A stretch of 64,000 nt of DNA from positions 1 to 64,000 of the forward strand of contig JAUCBJ010003096.1 of the NCBI GenBank assembly GCA_032718475.1. Reading direction: 5' to 3'. Each line of letters opens with the position of its first letter. Position 1 is the first letter of the stretch. Under the pieces are notes generated by a model. It saw nothing but the letters and a program-made list of their open reading frames with translations, did no database searches and was not told the origin of the DNA. This document shows positions 32,271 to 43,473 of this stretch, in pieces. Position numbers and translations under genes: made by a program. The stretch is from Nemertoderma westbladi (lineage: Eukaryota; Xenacoelomorpha; Nemertodermatida; Nemertodermatidae).

Positions 32271-33435
32271 CTAGAGACGGGCCTAGCGGCCCGTGAAGCA
32301 AGTCGTAGGAGACAGTACGAATCAAGTAAAAGCTTTTTGTTCTGTCTGATAATCAATTAGTGTGAGGGTAGTCCCGGTGGTGTACGAAAATTTTTCTAGA
32401 CAACTTCAAACTATAATTATTATGTTGTAATCATCTAATGAATTATAAAAGCTGTTGTGATTATAGAAGATAGAGAGCAGTTAGCGAAATGATTATTTTA
32501 TTCTATCGGATAGAGTAGTCGGAGTCTCAGAGAGGAGTCGAGGTGTCAATTGATTAATAACAATAACAGCAGTTGTCATGAATTCAATACAATCGCGCAC
32601 AAGAAGTGATAAGACAAATTCGTTCTTATTTTTGTAATAAATAAAACAAGTTGAGATGTTTCAATGTAAACCGCGATTAACAATTTACACTGTTCAATGT
32701 AAACCACGATATTAATTAAATATAACAATTATATTATTATTATAACAGATTTTTATATTTCAAACAATAATGTTAGCCTTATGGAGAATCATTTTGAGGC
32801 TGAGTAAATATCCAGCCTTATAAGCATACAGCCTCCACAGTATTAATGTTGGCACAAAGATTTCAAAATAAAACAATAATGCGATGAGAGCATAGTACAA
32901 TACACTGTGTAGCCAACACACTGTTTAACTAACAGTCATTTAGCTTGCACGCCAATTAATTAACATAGCAAGGATGCATTGGGAAGAGTTATTCAGCTGA
33001 AACTGTAATAGCCAGTTAAACAAATTAATGTTTGCTTACTGTCTGGGTTGTATAGTAGAGTGATAATAAAACTTGGCAGAGAAAGTACTTCTTTGTTAGT
33101 TGGCCTTCCTATTGAATGCATTACCAGGCCATCTCTATACATTTTTCATGAGTGCCAGCTGGTGTTTTATCATTGCGCCTATGGCAATTTTAGTGTTTTG
33201 GGGCTATTTTTCGAAATAAAACAAGTTGAGATGTTTCAATTTAAACCGCGATTTCACAAGTACCCTTAGAAATCCATTTTCATGGTCCATGCAAAATTTC
33301 ATCAAAATCGTTAGAGCCGTTTTTGCTCTAGGTCAGTAGCCAGTAGCCAGTAGTCAGTAGCCAGTAGCCAGTAGTCAGTAGTCAGTAGTCAGTAGCTTTT
33401 TTTTCTTACAGTAATCAAGTCTAACGACTTGCTAA
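32271..33435. mobile_element. Unclassified 1.16-kb insertion
   Basis: Absent from duplication copy 2, where ATAATGTAA runs directly into TAATTATATAATC (near 53361). The insert starts with a perfect hairpin (ACGGGCC-TAGC-GGCCCGT, 32276-32293) followed by AGCAAGTCGT, whose inverse ACGACTTGCT lies at the other end. A possible 3-bp TAA duplication flanks it. Inside are AT-rich noncoding DNA and a run of 7-bp CAGTAGC/T repeats (about 33336-33395). No transposase is encoded, so it is a non-autonomous element of unknown class. Confidence 0.65.
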
Positions 33436-33830
33436 TAATCATATAATCTTATAATAATATAATATATTCTTATAATAATTTGTGGCTTTATTATTATTAT
33501 TATTTCGTGTCTACCTTAATTGTGATTGCTTTTATTAAGTACAATATATGTGATTTTATATTATATTTTCAAAATTTGATTACACCTAAACAACATATGC
33601 ATACAATACCACGATATTATTAAATTTTAAAATAATATGATTAACTATGTAATAGGGTGCGAAATCTATATCATCTTTTAATGACTGGTCAGGGCAATAG
33701 TAACTCAGTGACGGTACAGTGGAATATATATATCTTGATATCATAGTCATATATTGCTTATATCGCTGGTTGGTAGGGGGCCTATGGAGATCCTATTGGA
33801 CTTAGCCACGATGATAACCGTGACTCGAAA
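33436..33830. other. Tail of segmental duplication copy 1 and adjoining AT-rich DNA
   Basis: 33436-33735 aligns with 53361-53660. After AGTGGAATATATATAT the copies part: copy 2 runs into BEL3, copy 1 into unrelated sequence. No gene seen. Confidence 0.6.
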
Positions 33831-33839
33831 CCAAGTTGA

Positions 33840-33927
33840 ATAACCAATGGTGGGTCATGTGCGTCAGAGAAGGTATGGGTGATGGGCCCCATATCTGAGT
33901 CCACTGCGACACCCACCCTACTACTAG
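33840..33927 (+). repeat. LINE-A 5' UTR-like fragment, opposite orientation to its neighbour
   Basis: Its sequence matches the reverse complement of 26018-26096 (for example GGTGGGTCATGTGCG and the CGACACCCACC end). It abuts the (CTA)n tail of the minus-strand LINE-A copy 3 at 33929, so two LINE fragments of opposite sense meet here. Confidence 0.55.
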
Positions 33928-33928
33928 G

Positions 33929-34862
33929 ACCGGCATGCTGCATTGCAGCTGCATTTTTAAGAATGCTGTGCCGGCTTGTCAACAAAATTGCACCGCCACA
34001 ACTTCCTATCACCCATGACATTTGCTAGATCATCCGCATCTTCAAGGCCAGTGTCCTTTAATATGCGTCTCAAGAAAGTCATGGGCTGTCCACCATGCTT
34101 ATTCACTCCATGAGGCTGCCAAAGTACAAGATTATGCACTGGCTGGTCCTCACGGCAAAAGCAATGTCCTGCAAAGCGGAGGCGATTTTGTTCTAGTGTC
34201 AAGCTTGGGGGAACCAATGAGACACCTCCAATGTTATATAGTGTCTGGTTGGAGATGTGTGCATTGTACTTGACACAATGAACCCGGCGTAGCATTCTTG
34301 TGAATGTGCCATCCAGAGATTTGTTGTCCTTAGATTAGTTAGAGCGCAGCATGGACTCCCATAGAGGAGTACTGGAACTACTGCTGCTCTAAATAATCGG
34401 ACCTTAAGTTTTCGATTAATTCTCGGTGACTTCCAAATCCTGGAAAGACAATTCAAGGCTGCCCATGACTTTCCCTTATGTATTCGAAGGTCCTCACCTG
34501 ACTTCCGGATCCATGATCCCAGGTAACAGAAGTCATCCACATGCTCAAGCATACCATCTTTTGAGCTTATGCTCATCCGATCAGAGACTTGCTGAGGACT
34601 TTCAAAGTTAACTGTCGAAATTTTGGTCTTTCTGGAGTTAATAAAAAGACCAACACTAGAAGCAGCATGTTCTAATGAGCTGAGGAGCCGTTGGGCTCCC
34701 ACTAGTGATTCTGAGAGTACACCTATAGTCATCAGCAAAGTCTAGATCAGTTAGGTACTTGGCAGGATTTCCTCGACTTCTGGAGCCAGTAGGTGGAGTT
34801 ATCATCACTCCATCATCATTATGATGATCTAAGGACATGCGTAGAACATAGTTAACAACAAT
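33929..34862 (-). pseudogene. LINE-A copy 3: 3' fragment with frameshifts
   Basis: Minus strand. It covers the end of RT (FADD region near 34740) to the protein end (stop near 33957) and the (TAG)n tail at 33929. An extra base near 34728 disrupts the FADD region, and a further frame change near 34330 splits the C-terminus. The 5' part before the catalytic loop is missing. Clearly homologous to 30970-31905. Confidence 0.88.
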
Positions 34863-34950
34863 AGTAGTAGGGGTTTGCACGGCTCTGTGACAGTTGGACC
34901 CAACTGACACCCATGGGGTGTCATATGACACCCTATTATCGCCCATAGGG
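34863..34950. repeat. Short repeat with CGGCTCTGTGACAGTTGGAC head and palindromic interior
   Basis: The head (34869-34903, after TAGTAGTAGGG) recurs at 47217-47257. The rest contains inverted GACACC/GGTGTC motifs, including GGTGTCATATGACACC. It is a small mobile or satellite-like unit lying between a LINE fragment and an LTR. Confidence 0.5.
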
Positions 34951-36168
34951 TGTTTGCGCTTTTAGACCTTTAGCAGTTTAACCCGCCAATTTTAGGTGTC
35001 TTCTTGTTTATAAATCGACTTTAGCCTATAACAATTATTTAGTGCACATGAAGTAACATTAGCCAAAGCCAGTGTATGCGCGATCATTCACCCACGATTA
35101 AGGGAGACTGGATTTGGATGCTTTGAAGGGATTGCGGTGCCGACCTACGGTATTATTCGATTGATAGTTACTATATAATCTCTGACAATATTATTCACTT
35201 TCGGGGAAATATTAACAGTTCCTTTAGGATGTGGCGCTTTAAGTATAAAAACAGAGTTATGACTTATACTAAACACAACGAGATGGCTACTGATTTTCGT
35301 AAATAGCGCATTCTTTAGGAGATGCTTTATTATCTGTCACACTACTGCATACGACTTCACACTGCTGCACACTGATCTGCCGACCGTCACTGAATTTGAT
35401 CCTATATAAGGAGGATAGCAACTGACACATGTAGGGATTATGAAATAGCATTTAATTTACACACAAAACCACTGTAATGTAAGTCGCAATTGCTACCGGT
35501 AACCTGTCCTCTCACCTTCAGTAATCAAGAAGATTGGGGTTTATGATTCTTTATCGGTATTTTCCAAATATGACAATATATCCATCAACATATATAACAA
35601 TTAATAACAGACAGTAAAAGTTACACAGTGCATAGTTACCACAGCCCGCAACCCGATGCAGTGCTTCAGTTGACAAGTGCAGTTGAGTCAGTATCGGTAG
35701 TACCGGTACCGCAGTGCCCGCAGTTAGTGTTCGGAGTGGATTGGATTGTGTTGAGTGAGTTGACCAGTTGGTAGGTGCAGTATGCCGGTTAATGCAACCA
35801 GATAATAGATTTACGTTCCTATAATCAAAGCCGTCTAATGTTGGCTAAAGTCTGGTACTTCAACCGAAGAACATAATTATTTCCAAGCCGGTGTTCTGGG
35901 CTCAGAAAGGTAAACAAAAACCGTAATGCATTGCGCGATTTTCCGTAGGCTTTGTAGAAATAAAATGAAAATTGATCTGATTGGCTGAGCCGAACAAAGA
36001 ACAAAGAGAGGTTACACGTGTACAGCAAATCAGCTGGTAGATGTCGTCATCTGAGTTCCAGTCTTTAGAGTATCAAGCGCATTGCGGTAAAAATGGCTTG
36101 TTATGTCCGCTGAAGCACACATGCAGACATAGCGGGTAAAAATGGCTTGTTATGTCCGATAAAACACC
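34951..36168 (-). repeat. BEL-family LTR, diverged and truncated
   Basis: It begins TGTTTGCGCTTTTAGACC, the counterpart of the inner LTR end at 10295, 20753 and 22122. It follows the BEL1-type LTR to TGTCCGATAAAACACC, then stops where the 22122-23321 LTR would continue for about 95 bp. No BEL internal sequence adjoins it, so it is a solo or broken LTR. Several indels mark it as older than the others. Confidence 0.82.
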
Positions 36169-37980
36169 TACACATCTTAAATTGGCCTACAACATCAGCC
36201 AGGAAAAGTACATACAGGATAAAACTGAAGCAATTACAACTGCTCACATACAGCAACAATCAAGACTTACCTGTCAAACTGTAGATGAGGTATCTGGTCG
36301 GAAAAGTTGTGCAAAGGGGCTCCTCAAAGCCGATAGTACTGAAGAACGTGTTGGAAAGTGGAAAAATCACTTCAGCAACTTGCTTGGGCAGCCACCAAAC
36401 ATCGAGGTCAGCCCTACAAGGAAAATATATGACAAGGCACTACCTATAGAAACAGGGGACTTCACACCTGCCGAACTCCAAAGAAGCATTAAAAGCATGT
36501 CCAATAATAAAGCGAGTGGAATAGATGAAATCCCAGCGGATGTATGGAAAACCGGAGTGCTAAATAGACCATTATTGAATGTTTGCAACCGGATGTTAAA
36601 AGGGGAAAAGCCACCACCAATTTGGACTAAAGGTGAACTAAATCCTCTCCCCAAGAAATGAGACCTCGGCATACCAACAAATTATCGTGGGATCTGTCTG
36701 CTTGTGGTAGCTGCCAAAATATACAATAAAATGATTCTATATAGGATTAGGCCTCACATAGAGAAACTACTGCGTAAGAGCCAATACGGATTTCGACCAA
36801 GTAGATCAACAATAGCTCAGATACTTGCACTACGGAGACTGATCAAAGGAATTAAGTCAAAGAATCTCCCCGCAGTCATGACTTTTGTGGACTTCAAGAA
36901 GGCATTCGACTCCATCCATAGAGGTAAACTGCTTGAAATCCTAAGAGCTTATGGAATACCAGAAGTAATTGTTGCTGGCATTGGATTGCTATATTGTGAC
37001 ACAGAAGCGCAGGTACTCACTCTCACCAGATGGTGAAACTGAGTTTTTCTCAATCCTGGCTGGCGTACTGCAAGGTGACACATTAGCACCACTACTATTT
37101 GTAATTGTGCTGGATTACGCAATGAGGACGGCCACAAAGGGTGAAGATCTGGGATTCACACTTCAAGAACGCAGAAGTAGTAGATATCCGGCAACTACAG
37201 TCACAGACACCGACTTTGTGGATGACATCGCCCTGCTCTCTAATACGCTAGCAGATGCACAGCTTCTACTAAATAAAGTGGAGAGGGCTGCTAAGGAGGT
37301 TGGATTGCATATAAATGCTACCAAGACCGAATTCATGACCTTTAATGTTGATGGAAACTTGACAATCATTGATAATAATCAACTAAGGCAGGTCGATGAC
37401 TTCCAGTACCTTGGAACATGGATAGAAAGTAGCAAAAAGGACATAGAAGTTAGGAAAGCAAAGGCTTGGGTAGCTCTATCAAAAATGGATACCATCTGGA
37501 AATCAAATCTCTCCAGGCACCTGAAGACCAAGTTCTTTCGAGCCACAGTGGAAAGTGTATTTTTATACGGGGGTGAGACCTGGACACTGACTAAATCACT
37601 TAAACAACGAATTGATGGTTGCTACACAAGACTACTAAGGGCAGCCCTAAACATCAGCTGGAGACAACACATGACAAACGCCGAGCTTTATGGTACAATA
37701 CCACCTGTATCAACCACCCTCCGTGAACGCAGATTAAGATTCAGTGGGCACTGCTGGAGAAGTAAAGACGAGGTCATACCAGATCTACTTCTCTGGCAAC
37801 CAACTCATGGAAAGCGTAGTCGAGGACGACCTGCCATAACATATATAGATCAACTTGAAAGGGATACTGAACTTGGGAAAAACGAAATTGCGACAACTAT
37901 GGAGAATCGGGAAGCCTGGAAGGATCTCATTTCCACTGTCCGAGTTCGCTCGACCTAGTAGTAGTAGTATTATATTATCA
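36169..37980 (+). pseudogene. LINE-B: reverse transcriptase pseudogene, second family
   Basis: RT and C-terminus of an APE-type LINE related to LINE-A but well diverged. Motifs are NNKASGIDEIPADV, NYRGICLLVVAAKIYN, GFRPSRST, FVDFKKAFDS, GVLQGDTLAPLLF, then FVDD in place of FADD, and LYGGETWTLT. A TGA near 36660 (after NPLPKK) and a frameshift near 37015 break the frame. The final part (36969-37958) reads through to a stop, followed by (TAG)n. The 5' end is missing; it starts directly after a broken BEL LTR. Confidence 0.85.
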
Positions 37981-38214
37981 CTCAGTTATCTCAGTCAGTC
38001 ATCTAGAGCAGATCGGTGACATTCTTGTACCGTCACCGCCAGTACCGGTAATATTCATTATCTGACTTATACTGTTATTGTCCATTTGCTGTCACATATA
38101 TTATATCAATATATTCCACAACAGTATCAGAGCGACAACAACGAACTATTACCTTTTGCAACGAACCACACGGTGACGCGTAACACGAACAAACTGGTCG
38201 TGATCCCCTGATCC
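37981..38214. other. Intergenic, no feature recognised
   Basis: AT-rich sequence between LINE-B and the 19-bp array. I see no ORF or repeat of note. Confidence 0.4.
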
Positions 38215-38575
38215 CGTCACAGACACAAACATTAATGAGGGACACAAACATTAATGAGGGACACAAACATTAATGAGGGACACAAATATTAATTGAGGGA
38301 CACAAACATTAATCAGGGACACAATGAATTAATGAGGGACACAAACATTAATGAGGGACACAAATATTAATGAGAGACACAAACATTAATGAGGGACACA
38401 AACATTAATGAGGGACACAAATATTAACGAGGGACACAAACATTAATGAGGGACACAAACATTAATGAGGTACACAAACATTAATCAGGGACACAATGAA
38501 TTAATGAGGGACACAAACATTAATGAGGGACACAAATATTAATGAGAGACACAAACATTAATGAGGGACACATAT
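38215..38575 (+). repeat. 19-bp minisatellite array (GGGACACAAACATTAATGA)
   Basis: About 18-19 tandem units with substitutions and occasional length variants (for example GGGACACAATGAATTAATGA). A higher-order repeat is visible: a block of several variant units recurs within the array. The reverse complement of the unit forms arrays at 38805-38880 and 46934-47155. Confidence 0.92.
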
Positions 38576-38880
38576 AACATATAACAGCAAAACAGCAGCA
38601 AAACAGGCAGCTGAACAACTTAACCGATCGTCGCTTTCAATTAATTTCCTTCTAATTAGGAAGATGGAATGTATACAAAACGGCGGTACTTTGATCGAAG
38701 CTCCGTTCCCATGGTAGTATTTTTTCCATCACTTAATATCTGATCGTCTGATGGCAAGCTTCACCATCGATCATATTAATATCCATTGGCAACCATGGAC
38801 TCCCATTAATGTTTTGTGTCCCTCGTTAATGTTTGAGTCCCTCAATAATGTTTGTGTCCCTCATTAATATTTGTGTCCTG
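38576..38880. repeat. Spacer and short inverted array of the 19-bp repeat
   Basis: A unique 230-bp spacer is followed by about four units of the same 19-bp repeat in reverse orientation (38805-38880, TGTGTCCCTCATTAAT form), ending GTGTCCTGGCCGCAATAC. Together with 38215-38575 this makes an inverted pair of tandem arrays. The same right end, GTGTCCTGGCCGCAATACAAACCAG, occurs at 47149-47173. Confidence 0.75.
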
Positions 38881-39250
38881 GCCGCAATACAAACCAGTAT
38901 AATGATAAATTACGGGGTTTTGCCAGGCTATTGTTTCTAATTTAAGGGGTTTTACAGGTTGTTATTTTTGATTTAAGGGGTTTTGCCAGGTGGACTGAAT
39001 TTCATATACTTGAATTTACGGTGTTTTGCAAGCCAATTATTGACTTGTGGGGTTCTGCCTCGAAGTGCGCATAAGTTACGGAGAAACGGATTACGAAGAC
39101 GGAAGTCTTTGGCTTATAACTCAAAAATAGCTGATAGAAAAGCTTAGGGGTTCTGCCAGACGAAAAAGCCGCTATCGAATTACCCAAAAAGTCAAAAACA
39201 TGAAAATCGAAAAAAATCGACTTAGGGGGTTCTGCCTTGAAAGTGACGTT
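38881..39250 (+). repeat. Degenerate GGGGTTTTGCCAGG repeat tract
   Basis: The motif (T/A)AAGGGGTTTTGCCAGG, with variants such as GGGGTTCTGCC, recurs about seven times at 25-80-bp spacing. Its first unit, TTACGGGGTTTTGCCAGGCTATTGTT, also follows the 19-bp array at 47187-47216. The tract is therefore likely part of the same mobile unit. Confidence 0.6.
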
Positions 39251-39329
39251 ATATAGGTTTACATATGTACATACAGTTGATAGTGATAGTGATCACTATT
39301 CTACTCACTCCACTACAACCGAGCTATAC

Positions 39330-40880
39330 TTACAGTTACTGAGCGACTGCAACAGCTATTCGACTCACAAGAATGCGCCTGTCTGGTTTCTATTGACTTA
39401 AAGAAAGCTTTCGATACGTTAGACCACGAAATATTATTGAAAACAATTTCCTGCTATGGTATCCGAGGCACTCCGCATAAATTAATAGCGAGTTACCTAC
39501 AAAACAGAAGCCATTCAGTCGTATTAAATAATATAAAATCCGATTCAATTCTAGCCCCATGTGGTACTCCTCAAGGTGTAATACTCAGCTCGACACGCCC
39601 CATGTGGTACTCCTCAAGGTGTAATACTCAGCTCTACACTTTTTATATTATATATAAACGACTTACCCAACTGCACAAAACTCATATCAACACTTTTTGC
39701 AGACGACACAAATTTACTTTACAAACACGCTAATCCTATAACACTAATAAATACAGTTAACATGGAATTGGAAAAACTTGATCAACGGCTAATAAATAAC
39801 AAAGAGTTTTTAATATAATAATCATTTTTACTCGAAAATGTCACACATTTAATAACATTTTAATCAGGAATACGAACACACGAACTCTCTGTACACACGA
39901 ACTCTCTAGGTATATTATGGATAGACGATAAACTCTCTTGGAATCAATCCTTATATCTTTCAAATTGCTCCACAATCCCTTAAGTAATTTATTGTAAAAA
40001 ATTTACTTTTGAACCCAGAAAACGTTTAATGACAATAAACAAAAAATATCCAAAAGGTAATAAAACATTGTTGCGCGGGTGTAGACAACATGTATTTTAC
40101 ACATTTTTGTGTGGTATTGTTAAATGATTTACAATAGTTTTTGAGTTATTAAAAAAATCAAGTCTCCCCTAAAGTCAAGTCTCCCTCATCACTCACCCTA
40201 CTACCAAATGCCTGCCTGCTATGGTAGCCCAGCACCGCCCTCCAGACCAAGGCCACTCCTCCATTTGGCCCTCAACCCACGAACGCAATGAGAAGCACCA
40301 CGCAATAACAGCAAATAATTGAGACGAAACAACAATTCATTTAACTTACAGTTATACAATGATACTCCCCTTAAGTATACTTAAAGTACTTTACTACACA
40401 CTAATTAATCCAACATATATAACAATAACATTACTTACGGTTCAGTTATATGGGGTAAAGCACACAATATATATGTTAATCCAATTAAAATTAAAATAAA
40501 CAAAATCATAAGAGCAAAAACCTTTAACCATTACAGGACACACGCACCTTCAATTTATATACATCTCAATATACTACCTATTGACAAACTACACCAACTG
40601 GAAACTGGAAAATTAATGTGGGAAATTTACAACAGCAAGAAAAAACAAAATTTTATCTCACCACAATTTCAACAGACATCTAAAATCCATAGTTACAACA
40701 CTATGTCATCCACAAATAATAACTATTTTATACCACGCCCACGTCTACAACAAATTCAACAATCACTAAAATACTGCGGTTCAATAGCTTGGAATTCTCT
40801 ATCTAACCATTTGAAACGCAGCAAGACGAACGGCTTTTTTGCTAAAATCTATAAATTACAATTAATTAATTATCTTTAAT
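39330..40880 (+). pseudogene. LINE-C: decayed Jockey/CR1-like reverse transcriptase
   Basis: Fragments in changing frames: SIDLKKAFDTLDHEILL, CGTPQGVIL, LFADDTNLLYKH, then after a decayed 800-bp middle a C-terminal part containing YGSVIWGKAHN, LNILPIDKLHQLE and GSIAWNSLSNHLKRS, ending near 40879. The order and motifs fit the RT end and C-terminus of the Jockey/CR1/L2 group. A 43-bp tandem duplication (39554 and 39597) disrupts the GTPQG region. Many stops; no function expected. Confidence 0.8.
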
Positions 40881-41308
40881 CTAACATTTACATAATTGAT
40901 CAAATAAATAAAATTCACCCAAAATTATTTGATAAAACTAAATTAATTGGTATGAAACAATAATAAAAGAACAAATATTAAGTTACTGCTAACAGATTTG
41001 GCCGACTGGACTCCACCTCACTACCCTCAATACCCCGCCTCCGCCCTCCCCCCGTTTCTTCTCACCAACCCCCCCCCCCTCCCCCGTTTACTCTCACCAA
41101 CCCTCCCCCTCCCCCGCCATTGTCTTCAACCCTTACACCCACCTCCGGATCGCAACGTGTCCAGAGTGCGCAACAATAGCTTCTGCTACTGTGTAATTTG
41201 AGCACCTTGCAACATGTATTCAACATTACAAAACAAAATAATATAAAAATATATTGCTTACCTAAAAAATAAAATGCACTTGTACCAAAAACATCATATT
41301 TCTATATA
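40881..41308. other. Intergenic with C-rich low-complexity tract
   Basis: A pyrimidine-rich CCCCCTCCCCC tract lies at about 41040-41150; the rest is AT-rich. An ORF through the C-rich tract is low complexity and not credible. Confidence 0.5.
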
Positions 41309-41504
41309 AATTAACATAAGAGTTTCAACGAAGCAATGGATGGGTGGTGTATAGAAAAAACTCAGTTTCTTACTATATTTCGATCTCCTTACGGATGACC
41401 TTACAGCCTGAAGAAGGTCATCCGTAAGGAGATCGAAATATAGCAAGAAAATGTTTTTTCTATAACCACCCATCCATTACTCAGTTGAAACTCTTATGTT
41501 AATT
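41309..41504. repeat. Long palindrome, about 92-bp arms
   Basis: Left arm from AATTAACATAAGAGTTTC to GGATGACCTT, right arm its near-perfect inverse, with a 12-bp centre (ACAGCCTGAAGA). The GAAGAAGGTCATCCGTAAGGAGATCGAAAT half resembles the consensus found in many invertebrate repeats. This is a foldback element or an inverted duplication. Confidence 0.85.
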
Positions 41505-42219
41505 CGACATGGATGTTAAACCACTTATTTCTATATAAATCTCTGTACAAATTTAAACGTGCATAATCTTCACATATTTATGTATATCCGGAATAATCCC
41601 AATGAAATAACCGATCTTGTATGGGCTCAACTGATGATGATGATGCTTACCAATCGAGGGAAAAGAGCATGTTACCGAGGCTGTCTTTTCTAACCAAAAC
41701 AATACACAACCATCTAGCTATCTAAACCACCTTCCCTCATTCCCATCCACCCATATTCCCACATTCCCGATCAACCCACCATCCCACATTCTCATCCACC
41801 CATATTCCCACATTCCCTCCCACCCATATTCCCACATTCCCTCTCACCCACCTACCCATATTAAAAATCAACTATTTACTATGTAAATGCAAAGTTATGT
41901 CACCGAATTCAGGAAACATGCATCAACGGTTCACTTGTTAAACCTAATATCACCTTAAACATCTAAAATCAGTTTCGGTAAACAGAATGCAGAATGCAGA
42001 ATGCATTAATTAGCCTCAATGTTTTTTCTATATAATTCAATAGTTGTTCCTTATTTATATTGCCCAGTATCTCCATTATCTCCGGTATATTAAATACCTC
42101 TTCATGCCCAGCAAAGTCATAGCATGAAGTCGCTGATAAATTGCTACTAATTTCGCCGGCTAATACCCTGCTAATTTCGCCGGATAAAAGCCGGCTTTTT
42201 GGTTCCAATGTTCTTAAAG
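41505..42219. repeat. Intergenic with CCCACATTCCC minisatellite
   Basis: From about 41745 to 41850 the unit CATCCACCCATATTCCCACATTCC recurs four to five times with variation. Outside it I see no gene. Confidence 0.55.
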
Positions 42220-42450
42220 GTTTCGAAGGGTAGATTTCGAAGAGAAATATCCGTCGTTTAGTAGACTATTAGCCTTCGATTAGTAGTTTACGAAGCATTT
42301 TCGAAGGATAATTTCGAAGATAAAAATGATTCGTTTAGTAGACTATTAGCCTTCAATTAGAAGATTACGAAGCATTTTCGAAGGATAATTTCATACATTA
42401 TTAGAAGCATTTTCGAAGCATAAAAAATAGTATTTTTCGAAGAAAAAAAA
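42220..42450. repeat. TTCGAAG-rich tandem repeat, ~98-bp unit
   Basis: Two and a half copies of a unit containing TTTAGTAGACTATTAGCCTTC and ACGAAGCATTTTCGAAGGATAATTTC. Each half unit carries the TTCGAA palindrome. Confidence 0.65.
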
Positions 42451-43161
42451 AGTAACTGAAACAAATCCAATCACTGGATCTGCCTGTGGATGCTTTGGTT
42501 TTGGTGGAGAGGAAGGGGTGGTGGGGGTATTAGCCTATACCTACCTTATCCTACCCTACACCCTATCCTACAATACGTTAAACACTTATTAATGGAAGCG
42601 GCGGAGTATATATATAAATATATAATCAATATAGATTTGAGGGTATCTATGAAAACTTTAGGTGATAATCAAAAAATTCCAATTTGTTAGTTTAAATTTA
42701 AATAATTGCCAATATTTGCAACCATATTAGATTATTCGTGTTGATGAATCTAGTCAAATTAAGTAAATTTAAATGCATTTAATTAATAATTATGCTTCTA
42801 TGATTATGAAAATATGCATTATTTGCCTGACAAATTATCTTCGTTTTCGAAGACAATTAGCAGCCATATTGTAAAGAATTGATAATATTTTACATCGGAA
42901 TGGACCAAGCAGCATGCTGGTTAAAAGAAATTTCCATACGCTGCGAATGCTCATCAGGTTTACTGGGTTTACAAATCTGAAATTTGGATTACAAATTTTA
43001 GTTCCCAGTTACGAATTTAAATTCCCAGATACGAATTGTTCACAGTAATAAGTGTTTCTGCTAAATGAATCTGAACCCTCAGGTACGTTCTTTCATCATA
43101 TATGATTTATTTATTTATTTATAGAACATGGTTTATTTATTAAATAGAAAAATAATAGCCT
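42451..43161. other. Intergenic, no gene recognised
   Basis: AT-rich DNA with no credible ORF. A short G-rich tract lies at 42505-42530. Confidence 0.4.
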
Positions 43162-43236
43162 CAGGCCGCGTTCACACTCCCCAGTTAAAGTCAAAATAAA
43201 TAAATATAGCTCGCTAGCTATAATCAATAAGTATAC

Positions 43237-43409
43237 TGTGGCGGTAACAGATATCGAACCGTGAGATACTTTCACTTTCGACGGACAACATACTGCTGTC
43301 CGTGTCAGTCTGTCTGTCCACTGCACGGCCAGAAGCAAAACAGATTTGCAGATTTGAAGTACGTTGAAATGATGAGAGTCGCGCTAATGCGAGAATCGCG
43401 CTCACTACA
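43237..43409 (+). repeat. Gypsy 5' LTR
   Basis: 173 bp, matches 48780-48952 with about two substitutions. Preceded by target duplication ATAC. Confidence 0.92.
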
Positions 43410-43410
43410 T

Positions 43411-43429
43411 TGGTGACCCAGACTGACGC
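43411..43429 (+). promoter_or_regulatory. Primer-binding site of the gypsy element
   Basis: TGGTGACCCAGACTGACGC starts just past the LTR. TGGTGACCC complements a tRNA 3' end of the form GGGTCACCA; CsRn1-type elements are known for a tRNA-Trp primer with this end. Which tRNA is used here is inferred. Confidence 0.65.
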
Positions 43430-43473
43430 AAACGGGTTTGCGTCAATAACATCCAGACATCTGTTTATACATA

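Larger units (their letters stand above)
27395..33735 (+). repeat. Segmental duplication, copy 1 (Ly6 gene 1 and downstream flank)
   Basis: It aligns with 50310-53660 in the same orientation: promoter-proximal sequence, gene ends, 3' UTR, the AT-rich TTCTAGAA region, the X-box-rich region and the tail ending AGTGACGGTACAGTGGAAT. Copy 1 is longer because of LINE-A copy 2 (29593-31910) and a 1.16-kb insertion (32271-33435), both absent from copy 2. Confidence 0.88.

Noticed and set aside
33840-34862. LINE 5' inversion by twin priming
   Set aside because: The inverted 5' UTR piece lies at the 3' tail side of the neighbouring LINE, not at its 5' end, so the standard twin-priming layout does not fit; two separate fragments are more likely.
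40998-41201. Proline-rich ORF
   Set aside because: Low-complexity CCCCCTCCCC tract; no conserved domain.
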